Part shown: one piece after another, positions 33,263 to 43,323 of the stretch
How positions within the stretch are numbered: position 1 is the stretch's first letter
Layout of the letters: every line of letters begins with the position of its first letter
Assembly (NCBI GenBank): GCA_963082975.1
Contig: OY720344.1
Location: forward strand, 83,564,053 to 83,628,052
Direction: 5' to 3'
DNA: 64,000 bases
Source of the DNA: Labia minor
Taxonomy: Eukaryota; Arthropoda; Insecta; Dermaptera; Spongiphoridae
Made by a program: the position numbers and the translations under genes
Notes under the pieces: model-generated
Databases searched by the model: none
What the model saw: only the letters and a program-made list of their open reading frames with translations
What the model was told of the DNA's origin: nothing

Positions 33263-33535
33263 ATGGAACGAGGAAAGGCGCAAAGAGATAATGATTAGAA
33301 TAATTTTCCACAAGGTCTCACCTTAGATAACTTTTATGAATTTTTTGCTCCGTATGGAGCTATAGAAAATATTCAGATGCGAACTTAAATTGATAATGCA
33401 GCAAATAAAACTATTTTTAAAGGATCCGTTTTTGTATTATTTAAAGAAAAAGAAAAAGCCGAAGAATTTTTAAAAATAGATTCAATCAAATACAATGAAC
33501 AAGAGTTAATTAAAAAATGGAAAGAAGCTTAGAAA
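33263..33535 (+). pseudogene. La (SSB) RNA-binding protein pseudogene fragment
   Basis: The frame reads NFPQGLTLDNFYEFFAPYG, AIENIQMR, then a stop, then NKTIFKGSVFVLFKEKEKAE, EFLKIDSIKYNEQELIKKW and KEA before the final stop. This matches the RRM1 of eukaryotic La, the protein that binds the 3' UUU of pol III transcripts (FKGSxFxxF, the KFVE/AFLE helix, then Y-x-E-x-x-L). In-frame stops interrupt it at about 33296 and 33387, and the La motif before RRM1 and the C-terminal half are absent. The three readable blocks are continuous without introns, consistent with a processed (retrotransposed) copy, but no poly-A tail is obvious. Not functional. Confidence 0.8.
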
Positions 33536-34117
33536 GAAAAATAAAAGAAAAGAATAAGTTAATTCAAAATGCCCTAAAGCATGGGTGTCTAAACTATAAA
33601 AATATTTGCTCCGAGATTCTTCGAGAATTCCATTTTTCAAACGGTTCTGAATCCAAAACTGCAAAAAAAATTTTTTGAACCGGCTTGTTACCGAGATTAC
33701 GTCTAAACAAAATGAAATATTGTCTTGAAATTTGATATTTAGATGTTTTTTTTTTGGGAATGATGGACGGGGATTGGATTGTTTTTGGACAAGATCGGAC
33801 CATAAGTAAGGGTAGTTTAAAGAGGTGTCAAAGCACATTTTATTGATTTTCTCAATAAATACCGATTTTTATGAGAATTATCATACTATCGTATTAAATT
33901 TATAGGGAATCGAATATACTAAAAGTTTCATTATATTCATTTTTACCTAAACTTAATAAATAATTTAATAACTTAATAAAGGAGTTATTTATAAAAAACT
34001 ACTTAGAGATTTCGAAAGCTTTTCGTCCGCCCGTAGTGGCAGGATATTTTGAAAGAAATCATGTAAAAATCCCTAAGAAAAAATCACTAAATAAAAAATT
34101 TCCCTAATTTTTTTTAC
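33536..34117. other. Spacer between La pseudogene and MULE relic
   Basis: The minus strand has an open frame of 110 codons (33506-33838). Its composition (FLLFFFLSFFPFF tail) and its overlap with the La pseudogene argue against a gene. I see no domain. A possible retroelement origin cannot be excluded. Confidence 0.45.
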
Positions 34118-34800
34118 TTATTTAATAATGAATAGCCGAAGAGACTTAAATGAGGTAGTTGGTGTCATCCCATCTGTTCCATCTGGTTTTTTAGCGTCCC
34201 ATTTTTCATGGTTTGCCTTCATTATAGTCAGAAGCTTATCATGCGAGTCGCTGAATCGTTTCCTTGGTGAACCAGGCTTCTTACCACGAACTTCACGACA
34301 GATTTCCAAAGAGATAAGGTTATGCTCAATATGGATTTGCTTAATCAGGTTCCATACTGATGTCTTGTAACCTCCTAAGCGTGAACGAAGAGCATTGTTG
34401 TAACCTTCCAATGCATTGTTTGTTCGAGGCAAACCCATCAAAGTGGCATCGTAGATGTTCCAATGTCGAATTCGGGGTCATAAAAGCTAGCCAAAAATTG
34501 TTCACCTAGCCAAGTGCGCTCGAAGTAAGAAAAAAGATCACGAAGTTTTACCCTGTTGGTCGTCCAGATAATGCTTGGTAGGCTACAATGACTTTTGATG
34601 GTGGTACCAAAACCAAAGCTGCAAGAGTTCGTAAATGAGTGGAGTTGTCAGGATTATCTATATCATTATAGAGCTTCAAAACTTCTAGCATTGATTTGAT
34701 GTTTCTATAAATGCATTGAGCAAAATGAAAAAGTCAACCTCTGATGATATTAAATTTCACAAATTGCGTTATATATTCCCTGGTGAAATATACGGTGCAA
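34118..34800 (-). pseudogene. MULE-type transposase relic
   Basis: The minus-strand fragment TNNALEGYNNALRSRLGGYK followed by SVWNLIKQIHIEHNL matches the C-terminal end of Mutator-like (MULE) transposases with their TNNxxEGWHN block. Directly upstream, in another frame, is ERTWLGEQFLASFYDPEFDI, the preceding block (YFExTWIG...). So a frameshift and a stop separate them near 34445. Farther upstream (to about 34800) only scraps remain. The N-terminal half with the DDE residues is lost and no terminal inverted repeat is evident. Confidence 0.8.
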
Positions 34801-35325
34801 ATGGTGTATTTTGTATTTGGAATCATTAAGCTATTAAAACGTATGATAATAAACGGAATTTGAGTAAATTGCCTTTATTTTACATACGAATTTTTGAAGT
34901 GAAAGCTTCTTTAGCGGCGTTGAGCACTTTTGCGGATGGGGAAAAAATATAGATTTCGCGTGAGATTCCAAAACGACACCGACCCGACCGACCGACCGAT
35001 ATACGCATGCGCAATACGCCAGAATGTTAGACACTAAACTTCTGATACATTCTTTACGAAATTTTACATATTTGCCATATTAAATATTATTATTTATATT
35101 TACATTAATAATCAGTATTACTAAATTATGTATATATAAAATAAAATATTTTAATATATTATTATGTGTTAAATTATATTAAATTAATTTCTAATATATT
35201 TATATAATTTAAAATTAATTTCAGAATATATATATATATATATTAAATTATATACTATATATAATATATTATATAATATAAATTTTAATAAATTAATTTT
35301 TAAATATGTGTGTGTGTGTGTGTGT
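34801..35325. other. AT-rich spacer with simple repeats
   Basis: No gene. It contains the run GACCGACCGACCGACCGAT (about 34982-35000) and TATATA/GT runs at 35232-35325. An open frame at 34834-35034 on minus has no recognisable content. Confidence 0.5.
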
Positions 35326-35860
35326 GACCGTAAAAATAAAGATATATGTTTGATAATTTTTCACATGATTAATAATTGTATAAAACTGCTATATATAGAA
35401 TTTCAGCCTGATAGAATCGCTGAAAGTACCAGAATTAATTTTTTTACACTGGAAATCTCACGCGCCAACACGTGACGTGGTGCCATCAACAAAGAGCCAA
35501 ACACTCCACTATCCACTCGACTATCTTGCAAATTTGAATTTGATTAAATAATATTTATTAATTTAAATTAAATTAAATTAATTAAATTATAATTTAATAA
35601 ATATTATTTATAACATCAAAAACATCAAAATCTCAACATCGAAAATTGAATTGCTGAAAGTACCAGAATTAATTTTTTAACACTGGAAATCTCACGCGCC
35701 AACACGTGACGTGGTGCCATCAAAAGAGAGCCAAACTTTCGCTGGTTTAATAAATATTATTTATTAATTTTAATTTATAATTGAATTAATTTAATTTAAT
35801 TTAAATTAATATATGTTATTTAATCCAATTCAAATTTGCGAGATATGCTGAATATGCTTT
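35326..35860. repeat. Family X repeats, two adjoining copies
   Basis: The first copy (about 35330-35545) has ATCGCTGAAAGTACCAGAAT, ACACGTGACGTGGTGCCATC and CCACTCGACTATCTTGCAAA. A second, partial copy (about 35645-35750) repeats the first two blocks, and AT-rich family sequence continues to 35845. See 9965-10300 for the family. Confidence 0.75.
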
Positions 35861-36400
35861 TAAATAAAAAAAATTTTCAAGAAAGTAATTGGAATTATTA
35901 ATATTAAGAATCAATAAATAAATTTATTAAATATACATTTAAACATGTAAATTAATCTATATATAAATTTAATAAATATTCAAACAATAATTGAAACAAT
36001 ATAAATAAAACGATTCAATATTTTACTTACATTGTGATTTATATTTTTATTTTTATTACAACTATTATTATGGGTATGTTATTTTTGGCAGTTTAAAAAA
36101 AATTAAAAATATTAATAAAATTTATCAAAATAATAATTTGAAAAGATTTCCAATTATTTTTATTTATTTATTGTAAATTTTTCAATGTAACCATGGTAAC
36201 CATAAATAGACTTTTACCAAAATATTACTATTTAAATTAATTTTGGATAAATTAATTTTGGATTTAACTACACTAAAACCTTCCCTGGGACGCCCACAAC
36301 AATCCCTGAAAGTTTCATCGCAATCGGACGGGTAGTTTTTGAGTACTTGACAGACACACACAGACAGACAGACAGACAGACAGACATATATATATATATA
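35861..36400 (-). mobile_element. Helitron 5' portion, degraded
   Basis: On the minus strand, from about 36400, come TATATATA, TGTCTGTCTG repeats, the block CCGTCCGATTGCGATGAAAC and GGGATTGTTGTGGGCGTCCC, then the AT-rich interior shared with 31972-32414. The terminal TC is blurred by an AT microsatellite. The 3' end is not found. Confidence 0.6.
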
Positions 36401-36499
36401 TTCATACACATCGTATTTTTAATATTTTTGTAATAATAATCAGTTTGCTGAAAAAAATAATTATGAATTTTATATATATATATATACGTATATAAATTT

Positions 36500-36770
36500 C
36501 ATTTTTCTCGTGAAGCTGGTGCGCATTCCGTCTGCTTTCAAATTTCTTACGCACAAGTTTTCACTTCTGTCGGCCAGTCCCACGACTGCCAATTCGACTT
36601 TTTTTTTGAAAAATCACGTGTGTGGGCCCTATGTATGTATTTTTTGACCTATTTTTCCCTACTTTCGGTCCAGGCCCGATTACCTCCTTGGGAGGTCGTG
36701 TCTCAGGCAACTGGGTGTCATGCTCACCTTGTGATTTAATTTTCTGAGTCACAATTAAAATTAATACAAA
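36500..36770. other. Less AT-rich stretch of unknown origin
   Basis: Visibly richer in G and C than its surroundings. On the minus strand it gives an open frame of 63 codons (36561-36752) with no recognised domain. It may be a fragment of a transposon or of an old coding sequence. I cannot assign it. Confidence 0.35.
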
Positions 36771-36784
36771 AATGAAAAAAATTG

Positions 36785-36905
36785 TTTTTAGGGATTTTTT
36801 CAGTCGGCGATATTTTTATTTAGGGGTTTTCGCTTTTGGGGATTTTCGGTTTTAGGGATTTTTGACTTTTATGGATTTTTTCCTTTAGGGATTTTTACCC
36901 GTTTC
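36785..36905. repeat. Degenerate tandem TTTAGGGATTTTT motif
   Basis: At least five imperfect, closely spaced units of TTTAGGGATTTTT or TTTGGGGATTTT. It is short and degenerate. It resembles neither a coding sequence nor a canonical insect telomere (TTAGG), despite the GGG. Confidence 0.6.
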
Positions 36906-37864
36906 CATTTTGAAAATATTTGTCTTCGCTTCATAATTTTTATGAAATTAGCAATTAATGTATTATTAATAAAAAATATTTAGAATTTGAGTAATATTTT
37001 TATTTATTTTATATTTAAATAATAGTCAAATTGGAAAATTTCACAATCATCTAGTAATCTTATATTAAGTCTTTTGTTTTTTATGATTTAGGAGAAATAA
37101 TAAAAAAAAATTTTATTTCTTATATTTAATTCTGTACGAAAAAATAAGCAATTTTTTTGTGTTGAAATTTGTTTAAAATAAAATAAACTTACTTATTATA
37201 CACTAAGTTATACTTTAAGAATTATTTTTTTATTCTTTTCTATTTGTAATATAGTACATAATATACAGCAATTTATATTTTTTTCAATCCTGGGGGGGGG
37301 TTTTAACCCCCAAAACCCCCCCCTGGTTGCGCCACTGAATAAAATATAAGGTAATTATTCAGTTTAACCCTGTGAGGTAAGGGAGGTTAATTACTTTACC
37401 AAACTTGTTCCATTAAATAGTCCTAATCATCCTTTCTTATAAAAATTAACTGCAAATAAAAAATAAGAAATTTAAAAGGTTAAAAGGATTTAAATGTTTG
37501 TAATAAGATATTTTTAATTTTGATTAATGCAAAAAGATTAAAAGAAATAATAAGATTTGTTCATATTTACGATTAAACTTAATTTAAATTCTTAGATTAA
37601 ATATATTTTAATAATTTAACAATTTCCAATATGCTTACCTTTAAAATTAAATATGAAAGAATGGTTAATTACAGTTAATTATTATGTATATGCCAGAAGG
37701 GCCAGAAGTCAGAATGGAATAGAATTTATATTTTGGTTGCTAAGTTCTCAATCGAGAAATAACATATTTTATCGTTGCTAACTTCCCGGTTGACATTTTT
37801 GTTTATCTCAGAAAAGTTAACTATTCGTTAAGAATGAGATGGGTCAGCGACAACGGGTGCACAC
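36906..37864. other. AT-rich spacer with one hAT-like terminus
   Basis: No ORF. At 37290-37337 the minus strand reads CAGTGGCGCAACCAGGGGGG followed by GTTTTGGGGG, a terminus typical of hAT-type elements. The opposite terminus was not found. From about 37735 it shares an inverted block with 32764-32860. Confidence 0.5.
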
Positions 37865-38131
37865 GGCCCCATACCTCTTGAAAACATGTTAAGCACATGG
37901 GGGCCACAAGAGGTGCTGCTGGCACTAATTTAAATCCGAAAGTTGTTCATAAAACAACCAACAGATGCAGCACCAGGCTCATTTTTAAATTCATGAAATC
38001 CATTTGAATAATTTTAAATATTGTGAAGTGTCGTAAACATGTAAACATCTGATTGTCTAACCTAAACAATTTGAAACAATTGTAAATATTATATTATCTG
38101 ACTGATCCGACACCCTCCAATTGCGATCAAT

Positions 38132-38284
38132 ATGAATAATAATAAAGTAAGTATAATTAATATAATTTTACTATTATTGATATTGATAAAGTTATATAAT
38201 ATATGTAAATATAAATAAATTTTTGATTTTGCAGTTGTTAGATTGTATTCATAAGAATTGTGTTACAAATTCTCTACCTGGAAG
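38132..38284 (+). pseudogene. THAP-domain exon remnants (copy 1)
   Basis: ATG at 38132 gives MNNNK up to 38146, followed by a GTAAGT donor. The TTGCAG acceptor at 38234 opens LLDCIHKNCVTNSLPGR up to a GTAATT donor at 38285. The CX4C pair (CIHKNC) at this distance from the start suits the beginning of a THAP zinc-binding DNA-binding domain, as in P-element transposases and their host derivatives. The following exons are missing or unrecognisable here. Confidence 0.5.
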
Positions 38285-38415
38285 GTAATTATTTATTATT
38301 TTATAAATTTTTTTTAATTTTTTTTAAAAACATGTCACAATAATCTTATTTATTAAATAAATAGGATACATAGAACATTATTCTTTTCATTTTAGATGTG
38401 CAATTTATATAATTA

Positions 38416-39981
38416 CTAGCTGCTCAGAGCTCCTGCGTCGCTCTTCACATCTAGACGGGGGCTCCGCCCCCTGTACCCCCGAGTGGTACATAGTATTTGG
38501 TTGAAAGTAGTAAAAGGTTTTCATCCATTTTGTTTCAAACAATGTATAACATAAAACATTCATTTCTTATTGTGTGATTATTTAAAATATATTTTAAGTT
38601 ATTTAGTAAATTAATTATATATATTATTATTGAATATGTTATATCTATCTACTCGAAAGTTCTTGGCAGCTACAACCACATTTCTCCAAGTGTCCTTATC
38701 CTGAGCCTCTGTTCCATCTCTCGTACGTCATTCCCTCATCTTTCTTTGGCCCATAAATGCTGGGAAGAATCCTATTCTCAAATACTCTGAATCCACTCTC
38801 ATCTCCTAAGATCATAGACCATGTCTCACACCCATATAATACAACAGACAAAATAATTGTTTTATATATTTTAATTTTCATTCCCTTTTATAATAATTTT
38901 GATGAGATAAGCCTCTTTACTGCATGATAACAGGCGTTTCCCGATTGCAACTTCGATTTAAATTCTTCTCAAATATTATTATCCTTCGTGATTACATTCA
39001 ATTTTTCTACATATTCAAATTCTACATTTTGTATGTTAATACTGCTCCTGTTTGTTTCTAAATATATTTATTTATCATTATTCATTTCAAACCTCATCTC
39101 TTTTCCTACCTCGATTAATTTTTCCTCGCTATCTGTAATTGCAATTGCCGAATCTCCTATTATATTTAAGTCGTCTGGGTCACCTAATATTTTACAATTG
39201 ATTTCCGCATCTTACTCTTTCTTTACTACCTTCAAGATAAATTTGAAGATCAAACTTTGAAAAAGTTTATCCGGATCTATTGAGTCATGCGTAGGTTTTA
39301 CTAAAGCCTACAAATAATTAGTGAACAGAGATATTGAATTCGCGGTTTTTTTAATATCTGTCATAATGAAAATATCTTAATTAATGTTGATCGATTTGGC
39401 ATGAACCCGCAATGATATCGTCTAATATTTCCTCCGCCTAAAGTTTATAAGTATTGTATATGTTATAATAGAGTATAATATTTCTTGATCATTTCATTTC
39501 GATATTTTAATTTCATTGCTTGATTTTTATTGAATATTTTTAATTATAATAAAATTTGAGAAAATGCAAAGTTAGAGACTTGAGACAATTTATAAAAATT
39601 AACGGTATAAAAGTATTGATAAAACTAAAGATAAATTAACAATATATACATTCATTAATAGTATTAATTTAAATTAATGGATTTATTTGATTTTTTATTA
39701 TTAAGTTCATTTATTAATTTTTTTAGATCATAGTTAATTCCCTCCTTTAAAATAAAAGAAGTATTCAAATATAGAAAGAATAAATACAAAATAAAATTTA
39801 AGTTAAATATGATTTAAATATTTTATTATATTAATTAAAATGAGAACTTTTTTAGAATAAATTATTTAATTGAAATGATATTTGAATATTAGAATTTAAA
39901 ATAAAAAGTTAAATATTATAATAATTCTTTGATTGGGAATTTCTTTTTTGTTTGTTTCTATGACAGCAAAAAGTAAACAAA

Positions 39982-40012
<31 letters not shown>

Positions 40013-40042
40013 CATACAAACACTCTCCTTTATATATATAGA
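38416..40042 (-). mobile_element. Helitron (1,627 bp) with captured RT, boundaries proven by an empty site
   Basis: On the minus strand it starts TCTATATATATAAAGGAGAG at 40042 and ends with hairpin then CTAG at 38416; the flanks are A and T. The sister duplicate at 41391-41407 reads ATATAATTA directly joined to TATAATTG, exactly the flanks with the element removed and no target duplication. This is textbook Helitron insertion at AT. Inside are a CATA microsatellite (39982-40018), a long AT-rich part, an RTE-like RT fragment (38690-39450), and the CGGGGGCTCCGCCCCC 3' region. There is no Rep/helicase, so it was mobilised in trans. A second member of the family is at 57478-59481. Confidence 0.93.
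38690..39450 (-). pseudogene. RTE/CR1-like reverse transcriptase fragment inside the Helitron
   Basis: The readable minus-strand text includes KIKIYKTIILSVVLYGCETW and RVFENRILPSIYGPKKDEG, the widespread LYGCETWSL...FENRxLRxIFGPKRDE C-terminal part of insect LINE RTs. Upstream pieces (to about 39450) correspond to the palm, including a PDDLN version of the catalytic box. Stops and shifts abound. The same fragment travels in the Helitrons at 47791-48557 and 57478-59481, with a scrap at 60080-60490, so the capture predates their spread. Confidence 0.82.
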
Positions 40043-40737
40043 TATAATTGAAAAATTGTGTAATTTTTATTTAAGTGAGAAATTTAATATAATTTGTTTA
40101 AAGAAAAATATGTATAAAAGATTTGTTTACAAATGAGATACACATCATTATTGTTAATGATATTTTGTAATAATCTATTTTCAAATAAATATGTCACATA
40201 CAACATTATTCTTTTCTTCTAGACATGCAAATTATGAAATTTTTCAGTTAAGTGAAAAATTATTTATTTGGGGATAAGACCAACATTTCAGCAATTTTCC
40301 TAAAAAAAAAAAATTTATTTCTGAAATGTCAGTTTTAGCTCTAAATAAATAATTTTTCACTCAACTGAAAAATTTCATAATTTTTTCATTCCTCCCGCTC
40401 CCCTCATTCAAATGATTCAAAATGGATTTTAAAAATGGTGCCAGGCCGGTTTTTTAAATCAATTAGTTCATATAGGGGCCACTTTTTAGCAGCGCCAAAC
40501 GCTGTTTCACGAATTTAACATCATCAGCGATCATTTGCTCCAGGTACATCTCACTCTTAGGCAAGCTCTGAGTCCATGTTTTGACTTTAATTGGCTATGA
40601 TACCAGAAGGCGCTGCAGGCACCCAATTTGTAACTCTGAAGACGCTCACGAGGCCGCACTACTGTAGAAGATAAAATTTGAATTTATTTTCTTGGATTTG
40701 TAAAATCATCCCCCACAACCCCCCGACACAGGCCCAG

Positions 40738-41878
40738 AGCTTTTGAAAACATGTTAAGGACATAGGGGCCACAAGAGGCGCTGCTGGCACTAATTTAAAT
40801 CCGAAAGTTTTTCATAAAACAACCAACAGATGCCGCACCAGGCTCATTTTTAAATTACGGATGCTCTGTGGTCGTAAACATGTAAACATCTGATTGTCTA
40901 ACCTAAACAATTTGAAACAATTGTAAATATTATATTATCTGACTGATCCGACACCCTCCAATTGCGATCAATATGAATAATAATAAAGTAAGTATAATTA
41001 ATATAATTTTACTATTATTGATATTGATAAAGTTATATAATATATGTACATATAAATAAATTTTTGATTTTGCAGTTTTTAGATTGTATTCATAAGAATT
41101 GTCTGCTAAAATATCGTGTATGCAAACTTCATTTTAATGATTATGATTTCCACACACCTGAAAAGAAGAAATTAATTAACCCTTGAATATATATAAATCA
41201 ACATGGTAGGTTTTGTGATATTTAATAATGGAATATTCAAGGTTGGGAAAACAGAGGAATATACACCTCAGTTGTATAAATTTTATAAATTTTTTTTAAT
41301 TTTGTTTAAAAACATGTCACAATAATAATCTATTTATTAAATAAATAGGTTACATAGAACATTATTCTTTTCATTTTAGATGTGCAATTTATATAATTAT
41401 ATAATTGAAAAATTGTGTAATTTTTATTTAAGTGAGAAATTTAATATAATATGTTTAAAGAAAAATATGTATAAAAGATTTGTTTACAAATGAGATACAC
41501 ATCATTATTGTTAATGATATTTTGTAATAATCTATTTTCAAATAAATATGTCACATACAACATTATTCTTTTCTTCTAGACATGCAAATTATGAAATTTT
41601 TCAGTTAAGTGAAAAATTATTTATTTGGGGATAAGACCAACATTTCAGCAATTTTCTGAAAAAAAAAATTTATTTCTGAAATGTCAGTTTTAGCTCTAAA
41701 TAAATAATTTTTCACTCAACTGAAAAATTTCATAATTTTTTCATTCCTCCCGCTCTCATTCAAATGATTCAAAATGGAATTTAAAAATGGTGCCAGGCCG
41801 GTTTTTTTACATCATAGTTCATATAGGGGCCACTTTTTAGCAGCAGCGCTAAACGCTGTTTCACGAATTTAGCATTGC
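40738..41878. repeat. Tandem-duplicated unit, copy 2 (Helitron-free)
   Basis: Same content and orientation as 37865-40523 but without the Helitron; the junction at 41399/41400 is its empty site. It includes the palindromic segment near 41585-41745 and ends near GCGCTAAACGCTGTTTCACG. The 214 bp between the copies (40524-40737) contain no gene. Confidence 0.88.
40973..41186 (+). pseudogene. THAP-domain exon remnants (copy 2)
   Basis: Exons 40973-40987 (MNNNK) and 41076-41186, with GTAAGT and TTGCAG borders, give FLDCIHKNC followed by LLKYRVCKLHFNDYDFHTPE, KKKLINP and a stop. CX4C plus RVCxxHF...F are the zinc-binding and core residues of a THAP domain, with most of the loop between them missing. 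It is truncated and probably the relic of a P-element-type transposase or a THAP gene. Confidence 0.6.
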
Positions 41879-42398
41879 GTGTCGGGTGGTTGATCCCCCA
41901 GTTGTGTGTCCATGTGTGTTGATGTGTGTCATTGTCCCCTCGCCACAGGCTACATCGTGCATAAAAATTCGAAATCCGAAGGCAGCAATTGCAAACATGC
42001 CTACAGTAAGTAAAATTTTATTATATAAATTATTTTATATTAATATTAAATTTATTAATATATTATTAAATATTTTATTTATTTACAAAATTTTACATAT
42101 TTGCCATATTAAATATTATTATTTATATTTACATTAATATTCAGTATTACTGAATTATGTACATATAAAATAAAATATTTGAATATATTATTAATATATG
42201 TTGTCTATTGAAAATGAACGAGTTTCTTTCTATTTTAACTATTCTTCTATTTCCTCGTATACCTGATCCAAGACAATAGGCTAAGTTTTTGTTAAACAGA
42301 CCATATTTATAACCTGTAGATCAACCCATGTACTTAAAATTCGATATTCCAAACATATCTATTAAACTATTTTAAAATTATTTGTTATCATTTCTCAG

Positions 42399-42609
42399 AT
42401 GGATTAATCATGAAAACAGCGATTTTATAACAAGCGAGAAGAAAAAGTTAAACCGTGGAGTGATACCTCAGAAAGTAACCCAAGATAATATGTTTTGTGT
42501 ATTTAATAAAACTATTTTCAAAGGTGTAAATTTATACGTCTCACAATATATGAATAAACAATATGTAAATAAGATATGTTTAATAGTGAGATCACCATAT
42601 AATTTGTAA
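42399..42609 (+). pseudogene. Third THAP-like exon remnant
   Basis: A TTTCTCAG acceptor ends at 42398 and opens WINHENSDFITSEKKKLNRG followed by VIPQKVTQ. This matches the end of THAP domains (xDF...KKxLKxxAVPT). The frame then continues with no recognised motif to TAA at 42607. It may be the next exon of the THAP element whose first exons are at 40973-41186, but the intervening duplication break makes one gene unlikely. Confidence 0.5.
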
Positions 42610-42639
42610 ACATAATTTTATAATTTTTATTAATTTTCA

Positions 42640-43038
42640 AATAAATATGATGTATTATGTATTATATATTATCTATCACTTAGACATTACTATTTTCATC
42701 TAGCTGTATAAATTCCATAATAACAATTCAAAAATTGTAAAATTTTCGCACAAGCGAAAAAACAATATGTTAAAAAGATATGTTTAATAGTGAGATCACC
42801 ACATAATTTGTAAATATAATTTTATAATTTTTATTAATTTTCAAATATATATTGTTTATATACATAAAAAATTATTCGTTTCTTTTAGATATGTTAATTA
42901 CATAAAAAGATTGTAGAAAATTTTCAGTTAATGAAAAATTATTTATTTGGAAATTAAACTAATATATTCATCTCCAAATAGATAATTTTTCATTTAACAG
43001 AAAATTTTCCACAATTTTTTAATTCCCGGAATTCCCGA

Positions 43039-43070
<32 letters not shown>
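42640..43070. repeat. Palindromic AT-rich repeats and poly-A
   Basis: A palindrome at about 42905-43015 has arms containing GAAAATTTTC and AAAAATTATTTATTTGG, related to those in the tandem unit (40230-40390). It is followed by a run of about 30 A (43041-43069) and CACACA repeats. No gene. Confidence 0.65.
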
Positions 43071-43072
<2 letters not shown>

Positions 43073-43323
43073 CACAGACACACACACACAAGCACGCTTT
43101 TTTATAGCGTTTTTTATAAAATTAGTATATAGGTTATGATACCAGGTGGCGCGATGTGCTAAAACTTTGCTTCAAAATTTAACCCGGAGTGGAGGAATCT
43201 TATAGATAGTCTGTGATTTGCTCTCACCAAGTTAACATTAGCACGCTTGCTAACTCAGTGTATTTACCAATTTGTTTTGTTTTTGATTTTATTTTTTGTT
43301 TTTTAATCATACCATCTATAAAG

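Larger units (their letters stand above)
37865..40523. repeat. Tandem-duplicated unit, copy 1 (contains a Helitron)
   Basis: Aligns with copy 2 (about 40738-41878) from ATGTTAAGCACATGGGGGCC through to GCGCCAAACGCTGTTTCACG. Removing the Helitron at 38416-40042 leaves about 1.03 kb that matches copy 2, apart from about 110 bp present only in copy 2 at 41104-41280. The unit carries THAP-domain exon remnants and a palindromic segment with inverted TTATGAAATTTTTCAGTT arms (about 40230-40390). Confidence 0.88.

Noticed and set aside
33506..33838. 110-codon minus-strand frame
   Set aside because: Overlaps the La pseudogene, ends in a phenylalanine-rich low-complexity tail, and a second frame overlaps it; no family evidence.
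36561..36752. 63-codon minus-strand frame in a less AT-rich island
   Set aside because: No recognisable motif, no splice context, low complexity; kept only as unknown sequence.
43213..43323. N-terminal extension of the F-box/LRR gene
   Set aside because: The frame begins at GTG, the peptide is hydrophobic and unlike the rest, and the ATG at 43324 has a good context and starts the soluble protein.
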